DNA of 64,000 nt from the NCBI GenBank assembly GCA_951799445.1, contig OX637292.1, positions 20,339,296 through 20,403,295 on the forward strand, read 5' to 3'. This DNA is from Pseudisothecium myosuroides (taxonomy: Eukaryota > Streptophyta > Bryopsida > Hypnales > Lembophyllaceae). A model generated the notes under the pieces. That model made no database searches, was not told where the DNA came from, and saw only the letters and a program-made list of their open reading frames with translations. The position numbers and the translations under genes are program-made. Shown here one piece after another: positions 23,456 through 35,128 of the stretch (its first letter is position 1; the number at the start of each line of letters is the position of its first letter).

Positions 23456-24401
23456 ATTAGCCAATGCAAGACCTGCCCGCATGACAGTGACAACTTCTTG
23501 GAACCCCCCGTGTCTACTTTAGATTTTTTTATTTTTTTTTAAGGTGTCTGCGAGAACGACTCGTGTTATTACATTTGGGTGCTTCTACAGTACCTTACCT
23601 GTCCAAGTCTCAAGCTCTGACCAAGCGACGCGTGTCGGAGTCCCTCACATGAGTCACATGACCCCAATTCCACACTCGCTCTCATCGCCAGATTCCAGAA
23701 TCTACGGCTCGCACGGAAAAGTCGAGAATCTACATTTATCCGAAGAATGTTCCAAATCTACGAATTTATCCACAGAATGTTCAAAATCTACGACTTTATC
23801 CATGGAATGTTCAAACTGTACGACTCCGTCCGTCCCACGCGCAGTCTCCCTGCAGGCATCTCATCCGCGGCACGATGCTCCCGACAATCGACTGGCGATG
23901 GCGCCACCTGCTCGTCCGATCCGTTTCGCCAGATGGGGTGCATGTTGTTGGTGGCTCCTTTCCTTCAATCACTATTTGGCCCTTTCATCTCGTTGGATTG
24001 CCGATTTCCTAAACTTTCAAATTGTCGAGTTCCGTGCTTCCACGGTGCCAATTTTGCGTGCCTTGCGGCGTCTGAGAATTTGAAGATTGGAGGCTAATAG
24101 TTGGAAGGAGTTCCGATTCGTTCGGGATATCCACGATTCTTTCCTGCGAGTAATAGCTGATGAAAGACGACTGAGAGAGAGCGTTCTCATTAGATTTTGA
24201 CTCCAGGGTGTCGCGAATTTCATACATCTCTAGCTCTGTTCTCGGTGAATTCGAAGAAATTATGCGACGCGAATGTTGGGGACACATTTGGGGGGAACGT
24301 CGTGCTAGGATTACTGAAAAGACAGGAAATTGATTCAATCGGAGGTCACGCGTTTTTTTGGGTTTTGTCGAATTGTGAGTGAGCGTGATTGATTGATTTG
24401 G
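23456..24401 (+). promoter_or_regulatory. Presumed promoter and 5' UTR region of PPK1
   Basis: GC content rises sharply here compared with the upstream repeats, as is usual near a plant gene start. No TATA box or transcription start can be fixed by eye. An in-frame stop (TGA at 24390-24392) lies 9 bases before the ATG at 24402, which bounds the coding region. Open frames across 23544-24338 lie on both strands and carry no recognisable domain; I regard them as chance. Confidence 0.4.
23727..23820. repeat. Short tandem array, ~30 bp x 3 plus a partial unit
   Basis: Units starting AATCTACGAATTTATCC and ending GAATGTTCAA repeat at starts of about 23727, 23755 and 23785, with a diverged fourth start near 23815. 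The first unit is 28 bases. The array lies in the presumed PPK1 promoter or 5' UTR. Confidence 0.75.
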
Positions 24402-27400
24402 ATGGGGGGTGCTGCTGTGGGGTTGGGCACCATTACGACAACAAAATGCGTGGGACTCTCGACCTCCGGAAGAATCCGTTACGGTAGCGCCTTGCCTTCG
24501 AATCCTTGCGTATGCAGTCTAGTCAGGAGCTCCTCCCAATTGCACCTCAATGCGGCAAGAATGCATCCCTCCGCGGCCCGGAAGAACGGGGTTTCATCGG
24601 TGTCGACGAGAGCAGGGTTAGGTCGCTCCAGGGGTCAGGTTTCAAGGTGGGTGAAGAAGAGGGACCAAGTGGGCCGCGTGCAGGCGGACGCTCTAGTTCA
24701 CCAGCCCCTGGAGTCTGGAGACAGCGCAAACGAGGAAACGAAGTTGACGGAGTTGGAGAATGGAGCTTTAGTGGAGAAGAACTCTTTCAAGGTCGCCTTT
24801 GCCAGCAAGAAACAAGATGACGCTAAGCAATTCTCCAAGACGAAGGTTTTGTTCCTTTCATTTCTGGGGATACCGTTTCTACGCCTAGGGTTGAAGAATG
24901 GAGTCTAGAATGTGTGCAGAATGTGTGCAGATTGTGTCCAGAAGTGTGTTTTGATTTGTCCAGGGCTTGTTGTTAGGTGGACGAGGGGAAGCAAAAGTCG
25001 AAAAAGTCGAAAGAGGAGAAAGTGGAGAAAGTGGTCCAAGCTGTGTTACAGAGTCAGCCATCTGTGAGAGAGCCATCTGTGAGAGAGAGTGTGATCATGC
25101 CACCGCAGAAGCAAGAAGGACTGGAAGCGGATGTTGCAGGCATTGGAGTCGGTACTCTGGTTGAAGCAGATTCGGTTTATAACAAAGAGCTAAGGTACTA
25201 GTTTATTTGACATTGGTGGCTTGCTCGAAGCTTTGTTTAGTACGTTTGATTGAAGTGGAAATTCTTACTGTAAGTTCTGGATTTTTATGGTATTTAAACC
25301 ATTTGGTTTGGTTTGCAGTTGGCTTGCATTCAACTGGCGAGTGCTGCATATGGCACTCGATGTTCGCACACCGCTTCTTGAGGTACTAATAAAATCGGTT
25401 TTGAGGTTTTTGCGTCGGTTTCCTCTTCCGAAGTGATTTCGACGTTGTCTTCTTATGAAAGACGCAAGTGGAAACTGTACGACTTGAATTTGTGTTTTTT
25501 AGATAGATGATCATGTTAGTTGCGATGGATTGATGTCATGTGCAGAGATTGCGGTTTCTGGCCATCTCTGCTCGGAATCTAGACGAGTTCTTCTGTAAGC
25601 GTATTGGAGCCTTGAAGAGGCAAGAAGCTGCAGGTGTGGAAAATCTGATCAACGTCCAGACCCAAATGGCCTGGACTCCTCAACAGCAGCTGAAATATGC
25701 TGCAGGGTGAGAATGTCACTTGAGGCTGTTATTGTAGTCGTGTGCTTTGGCTTGGCTGGATGACCAAGACTATCTTCATGATGGTTGAGATGTGAAAGCT
25801 CCTTGCAAAGGTACTGAAATTTCTTGCTAGAATGAAACTCCAGCAAGCTACTGAAGGTCTTGCTGGAATGAAACTCTTTGTAATGTAGTCCGGGACTTAC
25901 TTCTTCTAGTTTTGTACAGAGAGGTGCGCTTGATGGTGGACACACAAATTGCTTGCTTAACAGAGGACGTGTTGCCAGCACTAAAAGAGAAAGGGCTAAA
26001 TTTGATTGATTATGATGAGCTTCATTTTCATGAGAAGGACCAGGTTATTTCTCTAAGCGTCCGTGACTTTAGGAGTTACATTTCTTGATGGTTTTTCTCC
26101 TAAGTTTCTATGTTATTCATATCTTTTCAGACTTTTTTTTCATTTTCTCTGATTGATGATAGTACTTTCTGTAACAAAGTTAGTATATATTGGGAAGAAT
26201 TTTGTAACCTTGAAAACTTACCATTTTTGAATACATGACTGTTGGTTCAGCTGAGACTTTACTTCAAGTCATCCTTGGAGCCTATCCTGACGCCATTGGC
26301 AGTGGACCCGGGACATCCATTTCCCTATATTGGCAACCTAACATCAAGCATTGCGGTGGTATGCACTTTTTGTCTTGATAAGTCTTTTAAAGAGATTCTA
26401 GGGCTCGAATTCAAATGCTTAGAATTTCCGCAGCATCTATCGCTGGCCATGGTAAGGTTAACGGAATAGTATGAATTTTAGCTACCATATTCCCTGTTTG
26501 ATTTCGATGGGCTCTAACTATGGACGCTCTTTGCATCTTGAAGGTCTCATGGTTATGGCTTTAAACGATGCAGGTTCTTCAAGATCCTTATGATGATGCA
26601 GTCCAATTTGCGATTGTGTCTGTACCCTCTGGATTGGAGCGATGGAAGAGCTTAGCATTCAGTGAATCTAATGAGTATGTCCACTGAACTTTTTTGGTGT
26701 AATCTAACTTCCTCCATAAATTTTGTACATTTTCATGAGGATATACAAATTTTATTGTGTCCAAGATTTATCTGGGGAACAAGTACAGTAGTTATTCTTT
26801 GCACATTGTATGAATTATTTGTACGCAAGAGGTTTACCGGCTTTCCTGCAACTGATCTACGGACTGTTCGTTGTTATCGTCAGGTTCAACAGGAATGCAT
26901 TTGTGTCACTGGAAGCGGTCATCATTAACAACCTGGATCTCCTTTTTGGTGGAATGGAGATCAAGTCCGCACACGTATTCCGAACGACGCGAAATGCAGA
27001 TGTTGCTCGGAATGAGGAGGAAGCCGAAGATCTCTTGGAGATGATAACGGACGAGGTAAGTGTGCTTTGTTCTCAGATATACACACAGATGTGCACTTTT
27101 AGGTGATCATCTAAGCAGTTGTTTCGCATACATATTCCATAAAAGAGTCTTTTCCTGTGGGACTCATTTGCCACAGGGCCACATTCTCAACCAGATGAGG
27201 GAGCTTAGGTTTGCTCCTTTCGTACGACTGGAAGTGGACTGGGAGATGCCTCTTGAAGTTGTGCAGCGGTTGACTATGGAGCTAGGACTTAGTGATAAAG
27301 ACGATGTCTACACTATATGTGGCCCTATGGCACTTGGAGGTGAGAATCCATGCTCGAGTAAATGCTTTTTCTTACTCAGGAGCTTCTTCATAGCTGCTGG

Positions 27401-30400
27401 ACTGAGCTGAGGTTATATATTTTACGTCAATAATCCTCCAGTTGAACTTCTCGGTGGAAACCTTAATCTTGTTGTTCTCTGTAGTAGGTTATGGAGATCC
27501 TTTAAACTGTTATCCTGTCTTGACCCTGCTTGACCTGCACGTTGTAAATCAGAGCTGGATTCTTTATCTGTCGAGCTTGAAGTGAACTCACCACTTGTTT
27601 ACACCTCTTGGACTGCAAAGACCCATCCCCGGTTACAAGGGGTATGTCATCAAATCCAACCATCCATTAGTTGGAAGTATCTGCGTTTTTAAACTTGTGT
27701 TTTTAAACCTTATGCGAGTACTTCTGTTGAATTCTGAGTGGATATCTGTTGAGACCACCTCATTATTGTGTGTAGGCTGATGTTTTCGAAGTCATAAAGA
27801 AAGGAGATATTCTCCTTCATCATCCTTACCACAGCTTTGTGACAAGTACCCAACACTTTGTAGAAGTAGCTGCAAATGATCCAAAGGTACTATCGGATCC
27901 AGCACAATGGAATTTGTCAGGAAGTCAAGATTTTGCAGAATCTATGTAAATGTTGTTTACAGATGACAATAGATCTGTTATTTTCCCAGCTTTGTTCCTG
28001 CTTTCGTTTCGTTGCTTCTTTTATGTTAGAAGTTGTGGTAGGGATGTGCATCAATCCTCCATGAGCTCATGAAATGCTTGTAATGTGTTGTTTGACGTCT
28101 CCTTGGCATTTTTTTGAAATTTGCAGGTTGCAGCGATTAAAGCTACTCTATATCGCACCAACAATGACAGTCCCGTCATATCTGCACTAGCAAAAGCTGC
28201 TGAATCCGGAAAGCAGGTCAGTGTGAGTGCTCGTGAATCAACTTCAGCTATTTAAGATAAAATAACTTTTCCACCCAGGAAGCTCGTCAAAATAACATGA
28301 CTTGGATAGCTGGAAATTAGTTGTAGAAATATATCCGCTGTTGTTATCATGGTTTTGTGTTAATTTATTTGGAGTAAACTCTCTGACTGAGCTTTTCGAA
28401 CCCACCGTTGTGACCTGCTTCTGGTATGCTAGTTTGAATTGGACATTGTTAGTAGGAAAAAATGAAGAAATTAAGAAGTTTACTACGCTGTAGTTTATCC
28501 TAATGGGTTTAGATTGAGCAGGGATGGTAGATTTCTCCTTGGGAATCATATGTTTTCGCTCTTGCCTGCTCAGGTGGCTGTGTTGGTGGAGTTAAAAGCT
28601 CGATTTGATGAAGTTCGAAATATGGGATTTGCTCAAAAATTGGAAGTAAGTTGGAAGCCCGACCGTTCGTTCTGTAAATAAGCAGGAACGTGATATGTGA
28701 ACTATGATTGCACTTACTGTTCTGACGCCATCCTTTCTTGTGCTTGCAGGATGCCGGTTGTAATGTTACGTACGGATTGGTGGGGCTTAAAACTCATTGT
28801 AAATGCATCATGGTAGTACGCCGGGTATGGCTGCTGTTCTGGAAGCCTTCAGTTCCTTATCCTGCATAACATCAGTTCTTGTATGTGTTCTCGCTTGCTA
28901 TTCTATCTGATTTTATACGTGCAAGATGACTGGCAGATAATTCGTGCCTCTCAATGCTGTAACTCTTTCATAAAAGGTTGTTGCATATTGCGCAGGAGGA
29001 GGGTGGACTCCGAACATATGTCCACTTGGGGACCGGAAATTATAATCCCCGCACAGCATCAGTTTACACAGACTTCGGTCTCCTCAGGTGTGACATCTTA
29101 GACTATGAGTTCATAACTCATGGACCCTCGAATGCATTTCGTGTGTATAACATGAACTGTTCTATTCATCAATGGATTGTCTGTGCAGCTGCGACCCCGA
29201 CCTTGGGATGGATGTTGCGGATCTCTTCAAATACTTGACTGGTTATCACAGACAGGTTAGGGTCCATTCTAAAACCTCTTTAGAGGGACAACTTATGGCA
29301 GTCTCTCGTTAGACAGTCGAGTATAGTCTTATGGCAGAGCTCCAGATCGTGCTTTCTCTCAACTACTCTCAACCCTCTCAAATGACACACTCTGTTATTG
29401 CACATTTCCTGTATATACTCAGAATCTGTCATGTCGTGTACTCATCTGGTTGGGCAACTTCCACATTTCAAGTTATGAACACATCGGAGTGAATTTAGAA
29501 GTCCATCTGCACCCCCAAGACAGTGTCATCAGAGAGGGTTGGGTGTAATTCTGAAGTACACTTGAGAACGTGAGCAGGAGCTGAAATACAAGAGTTATCT
29601 GCATCTTGCCTTGTGGTCGCATGTTTTCCTCCACAGGCTGAAATTTATTTATTGACATAGCAGGTGGCATATCGCAAGTTGTTAGTCGCACCAGGAACAA
29701 TGCGAAATGAGTTCGTTTGTCTGATAGAGAGGTACCTAAATATCTTCTGTTTGCTTGGTATATCTGCAGAGAATAGTACCAGGAACTGTCAATCCTTTTT
29801 TGAGGTTGCCATCGATTAGTAGAACGCTAGGATCAACTGCGTTATGATCTATTCTAGAGTGCTCACAGAGTTGGCCCGCTTGACAATTTATGACAGGGAG
29901 ATTGCTAATGCTCAAGCGGGAAAGCCTGCAAGCATCATCATCAAATGTAACGGCCTTGATGACAAGGTATGGTTTGCGCTCAGAGTTAAACTTGAATCCT
30001 CCTTGTTCTTCCTGTCATGTCATCGGTTATCAAGAGTAGTTAACTGCCATGCAAACGGAAATAAAGCGAAGTATAATCTTACTGTGCGTACCAAGATAAG
30101 ATACATTGGGAGGGAATAAGAATCTGGACTTACTGAAAGGTTACTGGTTTCGACAGGTGATGGTGGCAAAGTTGTATGAAGCCTCCAAAGCAGGTGTCAA
30201 AATTGACTGCATTGTTCGCGGCGTATGTCTCATTCGCACCGGAATTCCGAATGTCAGGTACCTTACGTCCACGTCCATTATGAACCCATTGATTAGGCTT
30301 CTGAACTCTGTTGCTAGGTTCTCAATAGGGGTTGTCAGTGCTCACTATCTGCGCTGCTAGGTTTCAAGTTTTTCTTTCCAAGTTAGGCTCTGCGCAATCC

Positions 30401-31736
30401 TGGGGCCAAAAATGTTGTCTCCAAAATACTTGCCCTGCATCGAGTTTGCAAGTCTCAGAACAAAATCGCCTCTATTTTGGAACCAAAACTTTGACAACTC
30501 CTATGGTGCTACGGTCGATGACGAAGTTTTTGCTATTATTTGCTTCACAATGCCTATTTTCTGATTCTGCTCATGGGAGATGATGTTTCTGCGCAGCGAC
30601 AACATACGTGTGGTCAGCATTCTCGGAAGGTTTTTAGAGCATCATCGGGTTTTCCGCTTCGAGAATGGTAAGTTGACGGGAAAGTTGCTGTTTATGTGAT
30701 ATTCGCAAAACGAGTACTGCTCTATTGTAGTGGCAGAGTTAAGAGTAGCATGTTTCCAGGATTCTGAAGATTGGCCGATTTGTATGATTTTCTGTCGTGC
30801 AGGAGGGAAGGCCGATTACTACATGGGCTCTGCGGATTTGATGACTCGGAACCTCACTCGTCGAGTCGAAGTTGTGACTCCTGTTGAAGATGAATCTCTT
30901 CAGAAGGAATTACAGGTGGGGCACCGCTTTAAAATCCCTTACTACTGGTAGTCCGTTGCAAACATAATATTTCCGATCACTTGACTATCTGGCAACCTCC
31001 GGTTCCCTCAAAAAAAACTCTAATTTGAGTTTGTGAACAATAGAGGGAGTTCCTGTAGAGTCTAAGTTAGTGATTTTGTTGAATTCTCCCCAATTCTCTT
31101 CCACTTGGCACAAAGGTAATAGGTTAGCTGGCAAGCTCTAGTGCTTTCTCGGTGCAAGCTCATTCGTCTTCTCCAATCCTCAATGGATTTAGCTTAAACC
31201 AGCTCGTTGAAAGCGCTAACTACGAGGCCGCGTCCTCCATTTCATCGAGATGGGGAAATGTGGGAGTGCACAACCGTGACACTCGCAACGTGGACTTGAT
31301 TTTCTTCTGTGAGAGAGACATTAGGGTTGTACAGCTGGCCCTCAGAAGAAGGCGCGTTCTAGAATTCTACGAGGGATTGTGTTTTGAAAGAAGATGAATA
31401 GCATTGTGCCCAAATCTGTAAGAATTGCTAGATCTGACACTCCTCCTGTGGTGGCAGGAAATGCTCGATGCCTGCTTGAGCGATCGGCGCTCGGCGTGGG
31501 AGATGAGGCCGGATGGACGGTACCAACTGCTCGGAGTTGGCAACGTGAAGAACCCGCCTCGACAACACGACCCCCAAGTGGCTTCTGCGAAGCTGATAGC
31601 AGGCGTGGAAACCATGGGTCTCCACGAAGGTCTCATGGAGATAGTCGCCAAACGTTGCAGGAAAGCCAAAAAGGTGGACCTGAGGAAGAAAGACGGCAGC
31701 GCCATCAAAACTAGGCGTCAATATGACAGCAGTTAA
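24402..31736 (+). CDS. PPK1: Polyphosphate kinase 1 (PPK1), bacterial type, 22 exons, predicted organellar
   Basis: The product would transfer the terminal phosphate of ATP onto inorganic polyphosphate, reversibly. Predicted exons: 24402-24845, 24977-25194, 25319-25382, 25546-25706, 25920-26043, 26251-26358, 26574-26674, 26884-27055, 27177-27339, 27553-27641, 27776-27886, 28127-28216, 28574-28645, 28750-28824, 28996-29087, 29189-29255, 29664-29731, 29897-29966, 30157-30257, 30597-30667, 30803-30915, 31458-31736. All introns are GT-AG, all phases agree, and the sum is 2853 bases (950 residues plus stop); bacterial PPK1 is usually ~690-720. Residues 1-87 have no Asp or Glu and are rich in Ser, Arg and Ala, like a transit peptide. 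Residues ~150-215 form a Lys/Glu-rich linker. The conserved core starts at NKELSWLAFN (~217). NLDEFF (~253) and HPFPY (~359) mark the N-terminal and head regions; HHPYHSF (~563) and AIKATLYR (~588) open the catalytic part. LKTHCK (~652-657) holds the His equivalent to E. coli His435, the phosphorylated residue. GTGNYNP (~676), IVRGVCLIR and GRFLEHHRV follow; the His near 812 fits E. coli His592. [11 protein letters not shown] is near 828. The gene is not visibly broken. Less certain are the short junction before exon 8 and the start of exon 10. Function rests on strong family similarity; location and origin by transfer from bacteria are inferences. Confidence 0.93.
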
Positions 31737-32845
31737 TAAGGCGTGTTACTGTACAAATCCCTTCATACAAGGACGCCCTCGCTATTCTCCGTGCTTGTTC
31801 ACAGGCAAGAGAGCACACCACATTTCTTTACCAATTACTGCCGAAGCATCGCATTCAGTTTCGACCATATTGCCCACCATGGTCTGCTCGGAAATGACAA
31901 TTTCCGAAGCGGATGAACAAGTGTGCAAATATTTGAGTTATATTGAGAGAGAGAAAGGTCGGGGTTTTTATACATGTTGAGTGTGTATAGCAGCAACCCC
32001 ACTGCAGTTTTTTCATCGTAGTCGTGTGGGCTGCTCGAGAAAATACTCTAGAGGTTCACCGCTAACGTGAAGTCGGTGAGGTCAAATTCTCGGCGATGAT
32101 GTAAAATACTTAATTTTTGTATTGGCTTTTTCATCGTCATCGTGAAGCAGGCTGTGCAGAGCTCTCAATCGCTATATAGTTCCATTGCAACAGAGTGAAA
32201 TTCAGTACAATTTTCACCTTTCTGAATACTCTACCTCAACTTGATTAAGTGTACCTGTAAGGAGTGTGCAAGTTCACAACAATGCTTCAAGAACATGTTG
32301 ACAGTTAGATGTCAGAGCGCTTGAAGACTACACTGCATCAAAATTCGAGCATGAAGAGAGCATGAAGAGACTGCAGATAGTTAAAACATCGCCAGGAGTA
32401 CCACTGGATCCCTGTTGTTGTTTTTCGTGTTTTTTTAATCGCATATAATATTATTTCAACGGCGAAAAAGAAACCCATACAACAACACCTGGAGACAAGC
32501 CAGGGGCAAGACATCTATGAGCTACTAGGGCTATTTTTGATCCACTTGACCTTCATCTCATCCCAAGAGCAGATAGGTTTAATTTGACCCCATACAAGGT
32601 CCCTGTTTAGAAGAGTGGATCGGTTTTTTACCCCATCCGTGTAACTCACTATTTTAACTTCACTCACTCACTACATGAACTACTCCATATTTGTTGAAGA
32701 AAAAGAAAAAGAAATACTTGACAGAGTAGCCACCTGTTACCAAAATTGCAATTTTTGTTGTGCCAAAGAGAACCTTTAGATAGGTCCAAAAGCATTAGTT
32801 GCACTCTTTTGCTGGCGATGCTCTTACGTACCAGGGCTTTTTTTT
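31737..32845. other. PPK1 3' flank and intergenic spacer
   Basis: This is probably PPK1 3' UTR at the left, then unassigned DNA. A short open frame after the stop (to about 31980) has no recognisable domain. No RNA gene was seen. Confidence 0.4.
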
Positions 32846-33125
32846 TCATTTTTTATGAAGTGCCAAAGTGGCGATATAAAATGTTATAGTAGTGCTCCAA
32901 ATTTTAGCATTCATCCACATAATGGATAGAAAATATCACATTAGCACGTGACATATCACATGACTATAATTATGTTTTCATCCACCAAATCTGGCAATTT
33001 CATCCAAGAGTTTTTTCTAATTCAAAGGTTTTTGGCGAAAAACTTCACGTTTTTTTGCCATTTTTTAGCCAAATTATTTTTTTCTGGTGCAATCTGGCAC
33101 TAGAAAGCCAAAAAAAAAAGCCCTA
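32846..33125 (-). repeat. Uninterrupted copy of the repeat split at 3478-4700
   Basis: It matches the complement of 3478-3713 joined to 4656-4700. At 32875-32882 (complement ACATTTTATATC) it shows the sequence state without the TTAA insertion. It lies just beyond the 3' end of the epoxide hydrolase gene. Confidence 0.6.
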
Positions 33126-33171
33126 CTACGTACCATGCGAATAGCAGACGTCTGTATAAATATAACAACTC

Positions 33172-34981
33172 CTAGTTATCTTTGATACCCTTGAAGAAAG
33201 CGATGAGGAGCTCGTTGATCTTTGTTGGTTGCTCCTGTTGTATGAAATGACCACCCTCCAGATAAACAATATCCTTCAGATTCGGAACAAACTTTTTGAA
33301 GTTGTTGTCCACAAAATCCTGCATGCCAGGTAACTTGATAATAAGGTCATCCTTTCCAGCAATAAAAAGCGCATTGGTGTTCAACCCTGCTCCTGTCCAT
33401 GGAGCTTTAAGTTCGTAAGTTTTGTCCATGCACCGGTAGTAGTTGAGGCCGCCAGTCCACCCGGACTTCTCCTTGTCCTCAACGTAGAACTGAATGTCAA
33501 AATCTGTAATCCACGGAGGTTGCCTCTCTGGTGTGGGAAGCGATTCCACCAGTTCTTTGTCTTCCGGAGCGACAAAGTTTTCGCGTGCACCTACATAGAG
33601 AAGCTTCGCAAATGAGAGTTTGGTTCCTGTTTTTTCAAAGTCTCTTTCTGCACGACCAGGCTCCTGAAATCTGCAAACAATCCACATGTTGAGGCAACCG
33701 ACATCAATATCAATATAACCAAAAAAGAGGAAAACAAAATCAGATACTTAACAGCCGATGTACTAACATAAGGTGGAAAATCCACTTACTTGGGTCGAAA
33801 AGTAACCCGATTCCAAGCACGTGTCATTCATACATGCACATTGTAAGAAACGAGACTTTTCTACGTCCTAGTAAAGTCAAACGATACTCGTATCTCATGT
33901 TTCCATGAGATACATCTAAGATGCAACACACGTAGTCCAGGGATCTGCTATTAGGTTTCTAATTCGGACCTACTATATATTTTCAAACCTAAAACAATTC
34001 TCAACTTATTCATATGGCATCCGAATAATCCATATTTGATCTACTGTCTTGAAATCCCCTCAACATAGCATTCTTGAATGGGAGGGCAGAGGGGTCCTTC
34101 TCCAGTAGTACTGTAACACAAATATTCATATATTCGTGTTACAGTGGCCACAATACATGGGCAAGACTTACATTCAAGATTTCTACAGTGAAAGGAGCCT
34201 TGATTCATGGAAAGCGAAAGGGGCCTCTGCCTTGAACTATTCAAGAATGTTACGAAAAATGGGAACAAGACGCACAAAAGGATCGACTCAAACCAGCTGC
34301 ACCGCACGCCATGAGAATGATCAAGTTCCCTACCTTAACTACCTTAATTTCAATTTCACTCACAAGCTATGCAACTGAAGATCTCTATCCTTCTTCTTGA
34401 ACAGGGAACAATGATTAAACCTCCACAACATTCGACATATATGCGGATCGATTCAAGCAAATGGGAATAGAAAGGAAACGAAACCCTAAACCCTAATCCA
34501 CGAACCTGACTTGATAGAACCCTTCCCCAAGAATCTCCCGCAGCCGTGGAATAGGCCCTCCGCCAGGCATCCTGGGACGAAACGGGACGGACAAGCAAAC
34601 CACACCCTTCACGAGATCCGGTCGAAACAAGCACAGATCCCAGGCCACAATGGCGCCCCAGTCATGTGCCACCACAAACACCCGCTTCTCCCCCAACGCA
34701 TCCAGAAGCCCCACGAGGTCCCCCACAACATTCAGGGTCGTGTAGCTCCCAGCGTCGCTCGGGGACTCCGTTTGTCCGCAGCCTCGCAAATCGGGAGCCA
34801 CAACGTGAAACCCCGCCTCGGCCAACGTAGGGATCTGGTAACGCCAGGAGTACCAAAACTCAGGGAAACCGTGAAGGAGCAGGCAGGTTGGACCTGTGCC
34901 GTGCTCCACCACGTGCATGCTGATGCCGTTCGTCTTCACGGTCTTGTGCGTCACATCCGCCATCCACTTCGGCGCCTCCAT
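33172..34981 (-). CDS. Soluble epoxide hydrolase, alpha/beta-hydrolase fold, two exons
   Basis: The enzyme would open epoxides to vicinal diols by way of an Asp ester intermediate; plant members act on fatty-acid epoxides in cutin and defence chemistry. Exon 1 is 34981-34506 and exon 2 is 33670-33172, joined across a GT-AG intron (phase 2 completes an Arg codon). The product is ~324 residues, the normal length for plant soluble epoxide hydrolases without the phosphatase domain. The oxyanion-hole motif HGFPE is at ~37-41. The nucleophile motif HDWG at ~106-109 gives the catalytic Asp107. One cap Tyr is expected in GFYQVRF (~156) and a second in LNYYR (~235). The acid is within GKDD (~263-266) and the catalytic His in GGHF (~297-300). 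All catalytic positions are present and no break is seen. The start is the first ATG of the frame, 30 residues ahead of the core strand. There is no signal peptide, so it is probably cytosolic. It converges with PPK1; the stop codons are about 1.4 kb apart. A small inverted-repeat element lies in the intron. Substrate cannot be read from sequence. Confidence 0.92.
34068..34250. mobile_element. Small inverted-repeat element in the epoxide hydrolase intron
   Basis: The ends GCATTCTTGAATGGGAGG and the complement of TATTCAAGAATGTTACG pair. Inside, GGCAGAGGGGTCCTT pairs with AAGGGGCCTCTGCC. A second hairpin (CTGTAACAC and GTGTTACAG) lies at about 34110-34145. It is MITE-like; the family is unknown. 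Confidence 0.55.
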
Positions 34982-34987
34982 TGCAGC

Positions 34988-35128
34988 TCAAATTCTTCGC
35001 GCACACACCTCAATTCTTCGCGACCACTCGTGAATTCCTCGCGCACACACCTCCATGCAATTCTTCGCGACCACTCGTGAATTCTTCGTGCACACACCTG
35101 AATTCTTTGTGAACTCACGTGAATTCTA
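34988..35128. repeat. Degenerate tandem repeat just upstream of the epoxide hydrolase start
   Basis: Alternating modules of the types AATTCTTCGCGCACACACCT and AATTCTTCGCGACCACTCGT repeat about six times within 140 bases, beginning 7 bases upstream of the minus-strand ATG. The array must lie in the 5' UTR or core promoter of that gene. Confidence 0.7.

Noticed and set aside
23544..24338. Overlapping open frames of 109-179 codons on both strands upstream of PPK1
   Set aside because: They lie in a GC-rich leader region, overlap each other, include the 30 bp tandem array, and show no domain or splice logic. They are best explained as chance frames in the promoter or 5' UTR.
27400..27552. An alternative PPK1 exon 10 beginning near 27487 with a VMEIL-like segment
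   Set aside because: It needs a frameshift and runs into a stop; the acceptor at 27552 gives the correct phase and a better family match.
31367..31721. Open frames of about 100 codons on the minus strand at the end of PPK1
   Set aside because: They are shadows of the last PPK1 exon, whose plus-strand frame carries the conserved C-terminal PPK sequence.
34511..35080. 189-codon plus-strand open frame
   Set aside because: It is the antisense shadow of epoxide hydrolase exon 1 and the adjacent tandem array.
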